This document shows positions 8,356 to 16,183 of a stretch of DNA of 64,000 bases, in pieces. Position numbers and translations under genes: made by a program. Numbering within the stretch: position 1 is the stretch's first letter; each line of letters starts with the position of its first letter. The stretch is from JANXUR01 sp038229415 (GTDB taxonomy: Bacteria; Acidobacteriota; Terriglobia; Terriglobales; Acidobacteriaceae): contig JBBROM010000006.1 in the NCBI GenBank assembly GCA_038229415.1, positions 1 to 64,000 on the forward strand, read 5' to 3'. Under the pieces are notes generated by a model, which did no database searches, had not been told where the DNA came from, and was given only the letters and a program-made list of their open reading frames with translations.

Positions 8356-8556
8356 TTACTCCTTTGCTTGGATACCGCTCGTTCCAGACTGTTCTGAGAG
8401 TCGGCTGACCCGGCGTCTCATCACCACTCCGTAGGCTAGACCACCGACAACGCCTACTGTTATCCAAAGTGCCATCGCATCGTTCAACACTCCCAGTGCG
8501 ACACCGAATCCGATACCTACCGCCAAAGCCAGCATTATGTTCTTCGAACCCGTCAT
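8356..8556 (-). CDS. Small two-helix glycine-rich membrane protein
   Basis: A 66-residue protein with two hydrophobic segments (about 8-23 and 30-45) joined by a short turn containing ND. Both segments carry regularly spaced glycines (GIGFGVALG, GVVGGLAYG), a glycine-zipper pattern that favours tight helix packing. A polar basic tail follows (RRRVSRLSEQ). I do not recognise a named family. Its stop abuts the pspA start and it follows the flotillin gene, so it may be a membrane partner of PspA in place of PspB/PspC, but that is inference from position and topology alone. Confidence 0.7.
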   Translation of the reverse strand: MTGSKNIMLALAVGIGFGVALGVLNDAMALWITVGVVGGLAYGVVMRRRVSRLSEQSGTSGIQAKE

Positions 8557-8586
8557 AACCTCATCCCAAGCCGACTGCGAGTTAGG

Positions 8587-8618
8587 GCGGGGCGTGCAGT
8601 ATTAAATACGCGCCCCGC
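8587..8618 (-). other. GC-rich hairpin between flotillin and the small membrane gene
   Basis: GCGGGGCG (8587-8594) pairs with CGCCCCGC (8611-8618), and an inner GTATT/AATAC stem extends the fold. No T-run follows in the direction of transcription, so this is not a standard intrinsic terminator. It could cause partial termination or protect an mRNA 3' end between flotillin and pspA. Confidence 0.4.
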
Positions 8619-8629
8619 GAATCATCGAG

Positions 8630-10057
8630 TTACTTTTCGTCTGCGGCATCCGGCTTTGGCGACTTATCACCAATCCCCCGGATGTTTGCTAGCAGATCCG
8701 ACATCTTCATACCTGAGAGCGTTTCAATCAGCGCCGGAACCTGTGCCGCCATAGTCGTAACGTCGCCGGTAATCTTGTTGATACCAGCGGTCGGTCCATT
8801 GCCGGTGGAAACGATCGTGATCTTGTCAATGTTATTCAGTGGGGTCGCCAACGCGGCTACAATCTCTGGCAGACTGGTGAATAGCTTGTCGATAACTGCT
8901 GCCTGGTTATACTGTTGATAGGCTGCGGCCTTGACGGTCATGGCCTTGGCTTCTGCCTCGCCCTTCTTGAAAATGATTTCTGCTTCGGCTTCGCCGGTGG
9001 CCCGGATCGCAGCCGCCCGACCTTCGGCTTCCTGCGTCAAGCGCTGGCGTTCGGCCGAGGCGAGGGTTTCAATCTTCTGCCGCTGTATCTCAGCTTGTTT
9101 CAACACTGTGGCGATCAGTTCACGCTCCACGCGTAGAATTTCCGCGTCCTGCACCTTGACCTGCTGCTCTTTCTCCACCTGTTGAACCTTCACCTGTTCG
9201 GCAATTACCTGCTGCTGCATGATGTTGGCCTGAATGTCGTAGGCCTTGTCGGCTTGCGCCTGCTGGCGCTTGGTAGCTTCGAGGTATTGCGCCTTTTTGA
9301 CCTCTAAATCACGCGAAGCTTCTGCTTGTTTCGCCATGGAAGCGGTCTCGGCTTGCACGCGCTCCTGATCGGCTTGCGCCTTGGCGATGGCAGACTCGCG
9401 CAATGCTTGCGCCCGGCGAATGGCAGTATCCCGCTCGGCTTCCGCAGCGGCAACGTCTGCATCGCGCTTGATGCGTACGACGTCAGGCCGTCCCATGTTA
9501 CTGATGTATTCGTTCTCGTCTCTAACTTCCTTGATGGTGAAGGAGATGACTTCCAGCCCCATCTTGCTTACATCTTCCGCACAGGTGGCGCGCATCCGGT
9601 CGCCGACCATCTCGGGCTCTTTGACGATCTGCTCCACCGTAAGTTGGCCGATGATGCCGCGTAAGTGGCCTTCCATTACTAGGCGGATAAGATCGTCGCG
9701 CTGTTGCGGTGTCTTAGTAAGAAATTGCTCGGCAGCGGTAAGAATGGACTGCGGGTCACTCTTGACCTTGATCTGCGCTACGGCTTCCACCATCACGGCG
9801 ACACCTTGATTGGTGTACATTGCCTTGGATGGGGCGACGTCAAACGACATTAGTTCGAGCGATAGCATTTTGTAAGACTGCACCACCGGCAGAATGACGG
9901 TACCGCCGCCATTCACAATCTTGGTCTTACCTAAGCCATATACCAGCAAAGCTTCGTTAGGGCCAGCCTTACGGTAGAGCGAAGCAATCCGCGCCAGCAC
10001 AAACAACAGGGCCACCGTAATCAGACCAACCCAAACCCAAAGTGGAAAATCAAACAT
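8630..10057 (-). CDS. Flotillin-like SPFH/band-7 protein
   Basis: A 475-residue protein with one N-terminal membrane segment (about 7-24), an SPFH domain (about 28-200), then a very long alanine-, glutamate- and glutamine-rich coiled coil (about 205-370; repeated AEAERDTA, KAQADQERVQAE, GEAEAEIIFKKGEAEAK) and a C-terminal oligomerisation segment. This is the order of flotillins such as B. subtilis FloT/YuaG. They form membrane microdomain scaffolds and usually sit beside an NfeD-type protein, as here. The ATG has GGAGG at 6-base spacing. Overall family is secure; which flotillin subtype is less so. Confidence 0.93.
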   Translation of the reverse strand: MFDFPLWVWVGLITVALLFVLARIASLYRKAGPNEALLVYGLGKTKIVNGGGTVILPVVQSYKMLSLELMSFDVAPSKAMYTNQGVAVMVEAVAQIKVKSDPQSILTAAEQFLTKTPQQRDDLIRLVMEGHLRGIIGQLTVEQIVKEPEMVGDRMRATCAEDVSKMGLEVISFTIKEVRDENEYISNMGRPDVVRIKRDADVAAAEAERDTAIRRAQALRESAIAKAQADQERVQAETASMAKQAEASRDLEVKKAQYLEATKRQQAQADKAYDIQANIMQQQVIAEQVKVQQVEKEQQVKVQDAEILRVERELIATVLKQAEIQRQKIETLASAERQRLTQEAEGRAAAIRATGEAEAEIIFKKGEAEAKAMTVKAAAYQQYNQAAVIDKLFTSLPEIVAALATPLNNIDKITIVSTGNGPTAGINKITGDVTTMAAQVPALIETLSGMKMSDLLANIRGIGDKSPKPDAADEK

Positions 10058-10151
10058 TTGTTGCCTCCGGTCTTATCTTTTATATTTGCGACGGCATCAA
10101 GGTCTCCGTCACTGCGTTATAGCGGTTCTGCCACCAGTGTTTTGCATTGCC

Positions 10152-10784
10152 CTAGGGGCGTCTGCTGCTCTGTGCCATGCCTTCCGGTGCTCCTGCCCCA
10201 TACAACTCTTCCCAAGGACGAACATAGGCGATGCCTTTTTCATACCGCGTTACTACGACCTCGGCATCCTTACCCACTGCATTGCCGTTCTCGCTACGCG
10301 CCCCGCAAACCCGACGAGTGCCTTTTTGTGCGAACACGATTTCGCCCGTCCCGCCGACGCGGATGCTCATCGAAACTCGTCCCAGCACACCCGGCATCTC
10401 ATAGTCCGCCGGATCCATAATGTGGTCAGGCGAAGTAAGGAAGCGCGCCAGAAACCAGAACACAAAGCCTGCACCGCTGGCACCCACCATGGTCGCCACC
10501 ACAAAGCTGCTCCACGCCCAAATGGGGTGATACTTCGTCAGCAAAAATCCCACGCCGCCGAACCATGTGAGAAACACGCTGGCAGTGAAGGGGTTGATGG
10601 CAGAGATGTGCGTCCCCGAGCTTGCTATTTTCGGATGTCCGATGCTGGCGTGGGTGCCACCGATATGCGGAACATGTCCCGCAAACGGCCAATGCAAGTG
10701 CCAATGCAGTCCGCCGAAGAACAGCACAAAGCTCAGCAGAAATCCGACGACAAAACAAATTTGATAGAACTCAGCCCACGACAT
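10152..10784 (-). CDS. NfeD-like membrane protein (YuaF type, no protease domain)
   Basis: A 210-residue protein with three membrane segments (about 6-26, 65-85, 90-112) and a soluble C-terminal beta-barrel (about 125-195, GVLGRVSMSIRVGGTGEIVF), the OB-fold of NfeD proteins. It lacks the ClpP-like protease domain of long NfeD forms. The loop after the first helix (27-60) holds about nine histidines (HWHLHW, then GH, PH, TH, GHP, GTH), which is unusual. Its ATG lies inside the end of the XRE gene (14-base overlap), and flotillin follows 94 bases later. NfeD/flotillin pairs are a conserved unit. Confidence 0.88.
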   Translation of the reverse strand: MSWAEFYQICFVVGFLLSFVLFFGGLHWHLHWPFAGHVPHIGGTHASIGHPKIASSGTHISAINPFTASVFLTWFGGVGFLLTKYHPIWAWSSFVVATMVGASGAGFVFWFLARFLTSPDHIMDPADYEMPGVLGRVSMSIRVGGTGEIVFAQKGTRRVCGARSENGNAVGKDAEVVVTRYEKGIAYVRPWEELYGAGAPEGMAQSSRRP

Positions 10785-11304
10785 TGAGGTTCACCTCCCG
10801 CGACATCATCGGCCCGAACTCGACGGAAGGAACGCCGCCATCCCTGGCCAACACATTCTTGAGTCGCTCGGCCAGTCCTGCATGTTCCAATATCTCAGCG
10901 AGCAGGATGATGCAGGATCGCGTGTCAGTTTGCGCTGCGATCAGTTGCAGCGCATGACCAACCTCGGGGTCGTCGGAAAATCGGTCCGCGCCCTTCATCA
11001 TCCACTCGTCGAGCAAGCCCTCGGTGGTTCGCAGATCGGACGTGAGGTCGCGATGAAAGCCGGGCGGATCATCCACTAGAAATCCGGGATGAATTTTGAA
11101 GAAACGCGCCAGTAAAGTCCGCGTGCCGTGGGTCATGTGCGGCCGCGCGCCGCTTTCAATCTGCGAAAGATAAGACTGGCTCAACGACTGACCGGTCTCG
11201 TCCCGGATGGCACGGACGGTCTCCATCTGCGTCATAGGTCGGCTCAAGCCGCGGAGGGCACCTTCCACTTCGCGCAAGTAGCGTAATTTGTCGCCGACGT
11301 TCAT
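10771..11304 (-). CDS. XRE-family helix-turn-helix transcription regulator
   Basis: A 177-residue protein. The N-terminal 75 residues form a DNA-binding domain (DKLRYLREVEG, MTQMETVRAI, SLSQSYLSQIESGARPHMTHGTRTLLARFF). The rest (about 85-165) is a helical domain, probably for dimerisation or sensing, that I cannot name. It is the first gene of the minus-strand run NfeD-flotillin-small protein-PspA-Imm-RmuC and overlaps NfeD by 14 bases, so it probably controls this operon and itself. A strong promoter with ATTGC repeats lies just upstream, leaving a leader of only about 10 bases without a Shine-Dalgarno sequence. Confidence 0.85.
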   Translation of the reverse strand: MNVGDKLRYLREVEGALRGLSRPMTQMETVRAIRDETGQSLSQSYLSQIESGARPHMTHGTRTLLARFFKIHPGFLVDDPPGFHRDLTSDLRTTEGLLDEWMMKGADRFSDDPEVGHALQLIAAQTDTRSCIILLAEILEHAGLAERLKNVLARDGGVPSVEFGPMMSREVNLNVVG

Positions 11305-11350
11305 ATTGCAATCTGCTATTTATATATCGCAATTAGCAATTCATTGTCAA
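11305..11350 (-). promoter_or_regulatory. Promoter and possible operator of the XRE-flotillin-PspA operon
   Basis: On the minus strand a perfect -35 TTGACA (11345-11350) is followed by an 18-base spacer and the -10 TATATA (11321-11326). The predicted start of transcription is about 10 bases before the XRE ATG at 11304, with no room for a normal Shine-Dalgarno sequence, so the message may be leaderless or nearly so. ATTGC occurs three times (spacer twice, once next to the start codon), which could be the binding site of the XRE protein. The operator idea is inference. Confidence 0.65.
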
Positions 11351-11480
11351 GCGGTTTTTGCAAGGGTTTCTCTTTGGTTGATTTGCAGGCGTGGTTCGGG
11401 ACGAGGTTGGAAGGAGGGAGGCGACGGAGAATTCATGCTGCGTTAACACTCTGTCGGGGCAACGCTTCTATGATTCCCCC

Positions 11481-11819
11481 ATGATTAGCGATCCTTTAAC
11501 AATCGAAAGCTCGACTGGCCCAAAGGGCCAGCGCGTTCTGACCATCGTCGGCCCTATTGTCCTCAACAACCTGTTCCCTTTCCAGGCGCAGGTACACGTG
11601 GATCGCGACCGCGACCTCATCATTGACCTAACCGGTGTGCCGTATCTGGATTCTGCCGGGGTCGGCGTGTTGGTCGCTACAGGCGTGTCGCGCCAGAACA
11701 ATGGTTGTCGGCTGCTGCTGGCAGGGGCGAACGAGCGCGTCCACGGCACCCTCAAGGTGACGCGCGTCGAAGAATTCTTCCATTTCTTCGACAACCTGGA
11801 AGCCGCGTTCGCCGCCTAG
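11481..11819 (+). CDS. STAS-domain anti-sigma factor antagonist
   Basis: A 112-residue single STAS domain of the SpoIIAA/RsbV type. The strand-helix core is visible, with DLTGVPYLDSAGVGVLV (49-65). S58, in DSAG, is the serine normally phosphorylated by an RsbW/SpoIIAB kinase. In its unphosphorylated state such a protein binds the kinase and releases a sigma factor. The ATG at 11481 starts exactly at the domain; an upstream in-frame GTG at 11391 would add residues with no family support. No kinase or sigma factor is adjacent; an RsbW-like kinase is encoded 16 kb away (27778-28221). Confidence 0.88.
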   Translation: MISDPLTIESSTGPKGQRVLTIVGPIVLNNLFPFQAQVHVDRDRDLIIDLTGVPYLDSAGVGVLVATGVSRQNNGCRLLLAGANERVHGTLKVTRVEEFFHFFDNLEAAFAA

Positions 11820-11887
11820 AGTTTCAGCTTGATATGCCAGCTACTGTGCAGGCTTTTCTCTTCTTCTCCTCCGCCGCAAAGAAGCAA

Positions 11888-11913
11888 GCGCCCTCGGATT
11901 TCTCCGGGGGCGC
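11888..11913. terminator. Hairpin between convergent genes, possible terminator
   Basis: GCGCCCTCGG (11888-11897) pairs with CCGGGGGCGC (11904-11913), with one G-T wobble and a six-base loop. On the minus strand it is followed by a T-rich but interrupted stretch (TTGCTTCTTTG). It lies between the STAS gene and the convergent secreted-repeat gene, where a terminator is expected. Confidence 0.5.
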
Positions 11914-11961
11914 CTGTAGAGGTGGGCATGTTGCAAGAGTTGTCAGCGGTAGTTCTCGGAG

Positions 11962-12579
11962 TTACTTCTTGTTGCGACGGTTGTTGTTCTTGTCCTTGTA
12001 AATCTGCTTCGACAGCTGATTCTGCTGCTGACGAACCTGCTGACGTTCGGCCTGGGTCAGCTTGCCACCGTTGGCGTTGCGATCCTGCTTGATCTCGCCG
12101 TTCAATTGTGATTCCTTGTTTTCGAGCCGACCAGCTTCACCTGCCGTCAACTGGCCGCTGTTCACGCCTTGCGCAATGCGATCCTGCTGATTTTCCTGAC
12201 GCGAACCGACTACACCCTTGCCATAGTTGGTCGTTGCGCCATTGTTCTCGTCCTTCTTGATCTGATGCGAAAGGCGGTTCTGAATGTTATTCAGACGAGT
12301 CTGCTCAGACGGGGTGAGTGTGCCGCCATTCTGGGCCTTCAACTGGGTTGCCTTTTGGCGCAAACGTGACTCTTCACGCTCCAGCTTAGCGGCTTCTGTC
12401 GGGGTCAACTCGCCATCTTTGATTCCGGCGGCGATGCGATCCTGCTGATTCTCATAGCGCTGCCCGGGCGACGCCGCAGGCGGCTGCGAAATGGGAGGCT
12501 CGGTACTGGGAGCTTGCGCGAACATGGGGAGGCTCATAGCACTTAGCATGGCAACAGAAAGTACGAAATTCTTCTTCAT
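11962..12579 (-). CDS. Secreted protein with two tandem repeats
   Basis: A 205-residue protein with a clear signal peptide (MKKNFVLSVAMLSAMSLPMFAQA, cleavage after about residue 22) and a proline-rich linker. Two copies of a roughly 75-residue unit follow, each starting ENQQDRIA.G, continuing G.LT..EA..LE..E..L and ending QN.LS.QI.KD.NN. Inside the second copy, DRNANGGKLTQAE resembles a calcium-binding EF-hand loop with one extra residue; the first copy keeps only NGGTLTPSE. The C-terminus is very basic (KDKNNNRRNKK). I know no function. GAGG precedes the ATG at 9-base spacing. Confidence 0.8.
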   Translation of the reverse strand: MKKNFVLSVAMLSAMSLPMFAQAPSTEPPISQPPAASPGQRYENQQDRIAAGIKDGELTPTEAAKLEREESRLRQKATQLKAQNGGTLTPSEQTRLNNIQNRLSHQIKKDENNGATTNYGKGVVGSRQENQQDRIAQGVNSGQLTAGEAGRLENKESQLNGEIKQDRNANGGKLTQAERQQVRQQQNQLSKQIYKDKNNNRRNKK

Positions 12580-12758
12580 GTAGTCTTACCTCGTCAGGTC
12601 TAGAATTTTGTTCCGGCTGTGCTTCGAGATCACGGCCGCTCTGGAGACTCAAACACAAACATCACTGAAATGTTGCGCGTGAATCGAATCAAGCATGGGA
12701 AGCAGAAGGTACGGAAAGGTGTTGCGCTGCGCAACTTTAACCGACGATAGGGGTTGGC

Positions 12759-13607
12759 CTACAGCCCAGCAGCAATGCGCGAACGCGGATCAAGCAGGTC
12801 GCGCAGGGCGTCGCCGATGAAGTTGAACGACAGCACAGCCAGCATTACCGCGGCAGCCGGAAACAGAACCAGATGCGGTGCGTCAAACAGGTGCGAACGG
12901 CCATCATTCAGCATCGCGCCCCAACTGGCGGCTGGCGGAGGCACACCGAGTCCCAGAAAGCTCATGGTGGCTTCCGCTAGAATCGCGCCCGCCATGCCAA
13001 TGGCAGCTTGCACAATCACCGGCTGCATAATGTTGGGCAGAATGTGACGCACGATGATGCGCGCATCCCCCGCTCCGAGTGCGCGTGCTGCTTCCACATA
13101 TTCCTTCTCGCGCGCGGCCAGCACCTGCGCCCGCACCAGCCGGGCGTAACCAACCCATCCCGTGAGAGAGAGCGCTGCGATAAGGTTCACCATGCCGGGG
13201 CCACGAACGGCAACGAAGGCGATTGCCAGCAAAATGCCCGGCAACGACAGGAATGCATTCATCAGAATGGCGTTGAAAAAATGATCGAGCCAGCCGCCGT
13301 AGTATCCAGCGAGGCAGCCGATAAGCAAACCCAGCGACAGCGAAACCGCAACAACACCCGTCCCCACCGCCATCGAGATGCGCGAACCGAAGATGACCCG
13401 GGAGAGAATGTCTCGGCCCAGCTCATCGGTGCCAAACCAGTGCGTGAGCGACGGGGGACCTAAGCGTGCTGGCAGATCAATACTGGCTGGGTCATGCGGA
13501 GCCAGCAGAGGCGCGAATAGCGCAGTAGCCGCCAATAGCAGGGCAAAGATCACACCAGCTGCTGCCAGCGGGTTGCGAGTTATCATGCGGACAAGCGGAT
13601 TCGTCAT
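12759..13607 (-). CDS. dppC: ABC transporter permease, DppC/OppC type
   Basis: Inner-membrane subunit of a peptide/nickel-type ABC importer. The 282 residues contain an N-terminal helix, the conserved GTDELGRDILSRVIFGSRIS segment, a BPD_transp_1 core of five helices and the ATPase-contact motif EYVEAARALGAGDARIIVRH. Its ATG overlaps the stop of the upstream dppB-like gene by 4 bases, so the two are coupled. No binding protein or ATPase genes are present in the window, so the substrate (peptide, glutathione, nickel or other) cannot be assigned and the symbol marks the family only. Confidence 0.88.
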   Translation of the reverse strand: MTNPLVRMITRNPLAAAGVIFALLLAATALFAPLLAPHDPASIDLPARLGPPSLTHWFGTDELGRDILSRVIFGSRISMAVGTGVVAVSLSLGLLIGCLAGYYGGWLDHFFNAILMNAFLSLPGILLAIAFVAVRGPGMVNLIAALSLTGWVGYARLVRAQVLAAREKEYVEAARALGAGDARIIVRHILPNIMQPVIVQAAIGMAGAILAEATMSFLGLGVPPPAASWGAMLNDGRSHLFDAPHLVLFPAAAVMLAVLSFNFIGDALRDLLDPRSRIAAGL

Positions 13608-14521
13608 GCGCGAATCCTCGGGTTGATGGCGGCATACATCACATCGGTCAACAGGTTGACCAAGACATAGGTTAACCCGATGGCGAGGATGCAGCCTTGC
13701 ACCAGAAAGTAATCGCGGTTGGCGATGGCTGTGATGGCGAGGCGTCCGATACCGGGCCAGGAGAATACGGTCTCGGTGACTACCGCCCCGGCCAGCAGTG
13801 CACCGAACTGCAAACCAAGCACGGTCAACACCGGAATGAGCGCATTGCGCAACGCATGACGATAAACGACGGCCGATTCGCTGAGTCCCTTGGCACGAGC
13901 GGTGCGAATGTAGTCCTGCCTGAGTTCCTCCAGCATGGAAGTCCGCACCATGCGGGTGAGGATCGCCGCGAGAGCACTGCCCATAGTGAATGCGGGCAAC
14001 ACCAGATGCATCCAGGTGCCTGAGCCGGAGACGGGCAGCCAGCCCAGCTTGATCGAAAGCAGCAGCATTAACAGCGGTCCTAGTGCGAATCCGGGCACTG
14101 AAAGGCCAAGCAGGCTTACAAAGCTGAGAAGCCGGTCATCCCACTGATTACGCCGTCGCGCCGAATGCACGCCCGCTGGCACGGCAAGCAGCACCGCAAT
14201 GAACAATGCGGCCAGCGTAAGCTTCATCGTATAGGGATATCGTGCGGCCACCAGTTGGGCGACTGGTTGATTCAGCCGCAGAGACTTGCCAAGGTCTCCG
14301 TGCAGCACGCCCACCCAATAATGGATGTACTGCTGACCCAGCGGCAGGTCAAGGCCATAGGCATGGCGGGTCGCGGCAAGGTCGGCAGGCGCGGCGCTCT
14401 CCCCGAGCATCTGCTGCACGGGATCGCCGGGCACGAGGTGTATCAGCAGGAAGACAGCCGATACCACCAGCCATAGAACGGGCAGGGTGTACAACAGGCG
14501 GGAGGCGAGGGCGCGCATCAT
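13604..14521 (-). CDS. dppB: ABC transporter permease, DppB/OppB type
   Basis: Partner permease of the preceding entry. The 305 residues start with the typical RLLYTLPVLWLVVSAVFLLIHLVPGDP, followed by HAYGLDLPLGQQYIHY, a periplasmic segment and the permease core with the EAA-like loop DYIRTARAKGLSESAVVYRH. Six membrane segments are expected. It lies 18 bases after the stop of the CNNM/CBS gene and overlaps dppC by 4 bases. ATG 14521 is followed directly by a second ATG (14518). Confidence 0.88.
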   Translation of the reverse strand: MMRALASRLLYTLPVLWLVVSAVFLLIHLVPGDPVQQMLGESAAPADLAATRHAYGLDLPLGQQYIHYWVGVLHGDLGKSLRLNQPVAQLVAARYPYTMKLTLAALFIAVLLAVPAGVHSARRRNQWDDRLLSFVSLLGLSVPGFALGPLLMLLLSIKLGWLPVSGSGTWMHLVLPAFTMGSALAAILTRMVRTSMLEELRQDYIRTARAKGLSESAVVYRHALRNALIPVLTVLGLQFGALLAGAVVTETVFSWPGIGRLAITAIANRDYFLVQGCILAIGLTYVLVNLLTDVMYAAINPRIRA

Positions 14522-14539
14522 CGGTGGACTCTGCCTCTC

Positions 14540-15955
14540 CTAGACTTTGTCGGGTGCGGACTCGGACTTTAAGTCTGACGCAGGTGAGTCTGGCCCGGAC
14601 TCGGCTCCCGTTTCCGGTTGCACGGTTTCAATCCTCACCTGGGCGATACGGCGGCCATCCATTTGATCCACCGTATAGCGACGACCCTCAAAATCGAACG
14701 TGTCACTCGTGGCAGGAATGCGTTGCAACTGATCCAGCACAAAGCCCGCCAAGGTCTCAAAGCCGCGGTCGCGCGGCAGTTCCAACCGGTATTGCGACTC
14801 CAAGTCGAGCAAGCTGACAGAGCCTTCCAGAATCATGGAAGAAAAATCAAGCACCGACTCGGGGCCTTCTTCGGTATCGAACTCGTCCTCAATCTCACCC
14901 ACCAACTGTTCGAGCAAATCCTCTGCGGTGACCAGACCAGTGGTAGAGCCAAACTCATCCACCACGACCGCCATGTGGCGGCGATTGCTCTTGAACTCTC
15001 CCAGAAGATCTGCCAAATCCTTCGTCTCAGGTACGACGAGCACATTTCGCATGATCTGGCTCAAGTTCATGCGTTCGAGACGGGCATAGCCGGGTTGAGC
15101 CGGAGTCAGACGCAAGCGCAGGCCCATCCAGCGCATCAGATCCTTGGCGTAGACGACGCCCACAATGTGCTCTGGCCCGCTGGCTGGGTCATATACCGGG
15201 ATGCGCGAGTGTTGCTCTTCCACGGCACGTCGGCTCGCAGCCTCAAGGTTTAGATTTCCGGGCAGGGAAAAAATCTTGTGGCGCGGCACCATCACTTCAC
15301 GGACGGTGACTTCATCAAACTCCAAAACCTTACGAATCGTTTCTTCCTGAAACGGCGGGAGCAGTCCGACATGGCGGCTAGCCGTGACCATCAATTTGAG
15401 CTCGTCCGCGGAGTGCGTCGAGCGCTCGGGGATCGCCTGCAAGTCAAAGGCACGCAGTGCCACTCCAGACGAGCTTTTTAGCACCCAAAGAAACGGGCGA
15501 ACTAAAGTCAGAAAAAGTTCCATGGGACCGGCGACAGCCAGAGCTACCTGCTCAGCTCTCTGCAGGGCAAGCGACTTGGGCACAATCTCGCCCAACAGCA
15601 CATGGATATATGTAATAGCGAGAAAGGCCAGCGTAATACCGACCACATGGGCATAGAGAGCACCGTAGGGCACACCTTGCAGGTATTGCTCGACGATGTG
15701 GGCCACGACTGGTTCGCCCAACCAGCCCAGCGCCAGGCTGGTGAGGGTGACACCCAACTGCACACCCGCCAACAGCTCATCCAACTTGGTTTGGAGTCTT
15801 TCTATAGTGCGGGCACCGATGCGGTGGGCTTCCACCAGCTGATGCACCCGGGTGGAGCGGACGCTCACCAAGGCGAACTCGGCCGCCACGAAAAACGCGT
15901 TGGCCGCAACCAGCGCGAAAATCATCAAAATACGGAGCAGGGCGTCGCCAAGCAT
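14540..15955 (-). CDS. CNNM/CBS-domain membrane protein (HlyC/CorC family)
   Basis: A 471-residue protein with an N-terminal CNNM transmembrane domain (about 1-190, starting LLRILMIFALVAANAFFVAAEFALVSVR), a paired CBS domain (about 205-345; MVPRHKIF, SRIPVYDP, VVDEFGSTTGLVTAEDLLEQLVGEI) and a C-terminal CorC_HlyC domain (about 360-445). Relatives are linked to magnesium/cobalt efflux; older annotations call them hemolysins. A second, differently built family member is encoded at 29377-30651. The ATG lacks a clear Shine-Dalgarno sequence. The dppBC pair follows after 18 bases. Confidence 0.9.
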   Translation of the reverse strand: MLGDALLRILMIFALVAANAFFVAAEFALVSVRSTRVHQLVEAHRIGARTIERLQTKLDELLAGVQLGVTLTSLALGWLGEPVVAHIVEQYLQGVPYGALYAHVVGITLAFLAITYIHVLLGEIVPKSLALQRAEQVALAVAGPMELFLTLVRPFLWVLKSSSGVALRAFDLQAIPERSTHSADELKLMVTASRHVGLLPPFQEETIRKVLEFDEVTVREVMVPRHKIFSLPGNLNLEAASRRAVEEQHSRIPVYDPASGPEHIVGVVYAKDLMRWMGLRLRLTPAQPGYARLERMNLSQIMRNVLVVPETKDLADLLGEFKSNRRHMAVVVDEFGSTTGLVTAEDLLEQLVGEIEDEFDTEEGPESVLDFSSMILEGSVSLLDLESQYRLELPRDRGFETLAGFVLDQLQRIPATSDTFDFEGRRYTVDQMDGRRIAQVRIETVQPETGAESGPDSPASDLKSESAPDKV

Positions 15956-16183
15956 TTATCTGAAAATTTTAGCACTTGGTAAGGATTCGCACCGCTTCCC
16001 TTTTTCCAGACGCGGCGTCTAAAGGTTTGGGTCGCCCCATCTTGAAGTCTGCCTGCCACGTAACTGAAAACTGACGGAACCGGAGTCGCTGAGACTGCGT
16101 ACCAAGGGTTGAGCACACAGCCCGCGGGGGCATGAAACACTGGAATAGACGAAACAGGCCATACGGGTCGCAGGAGGGGTGTC

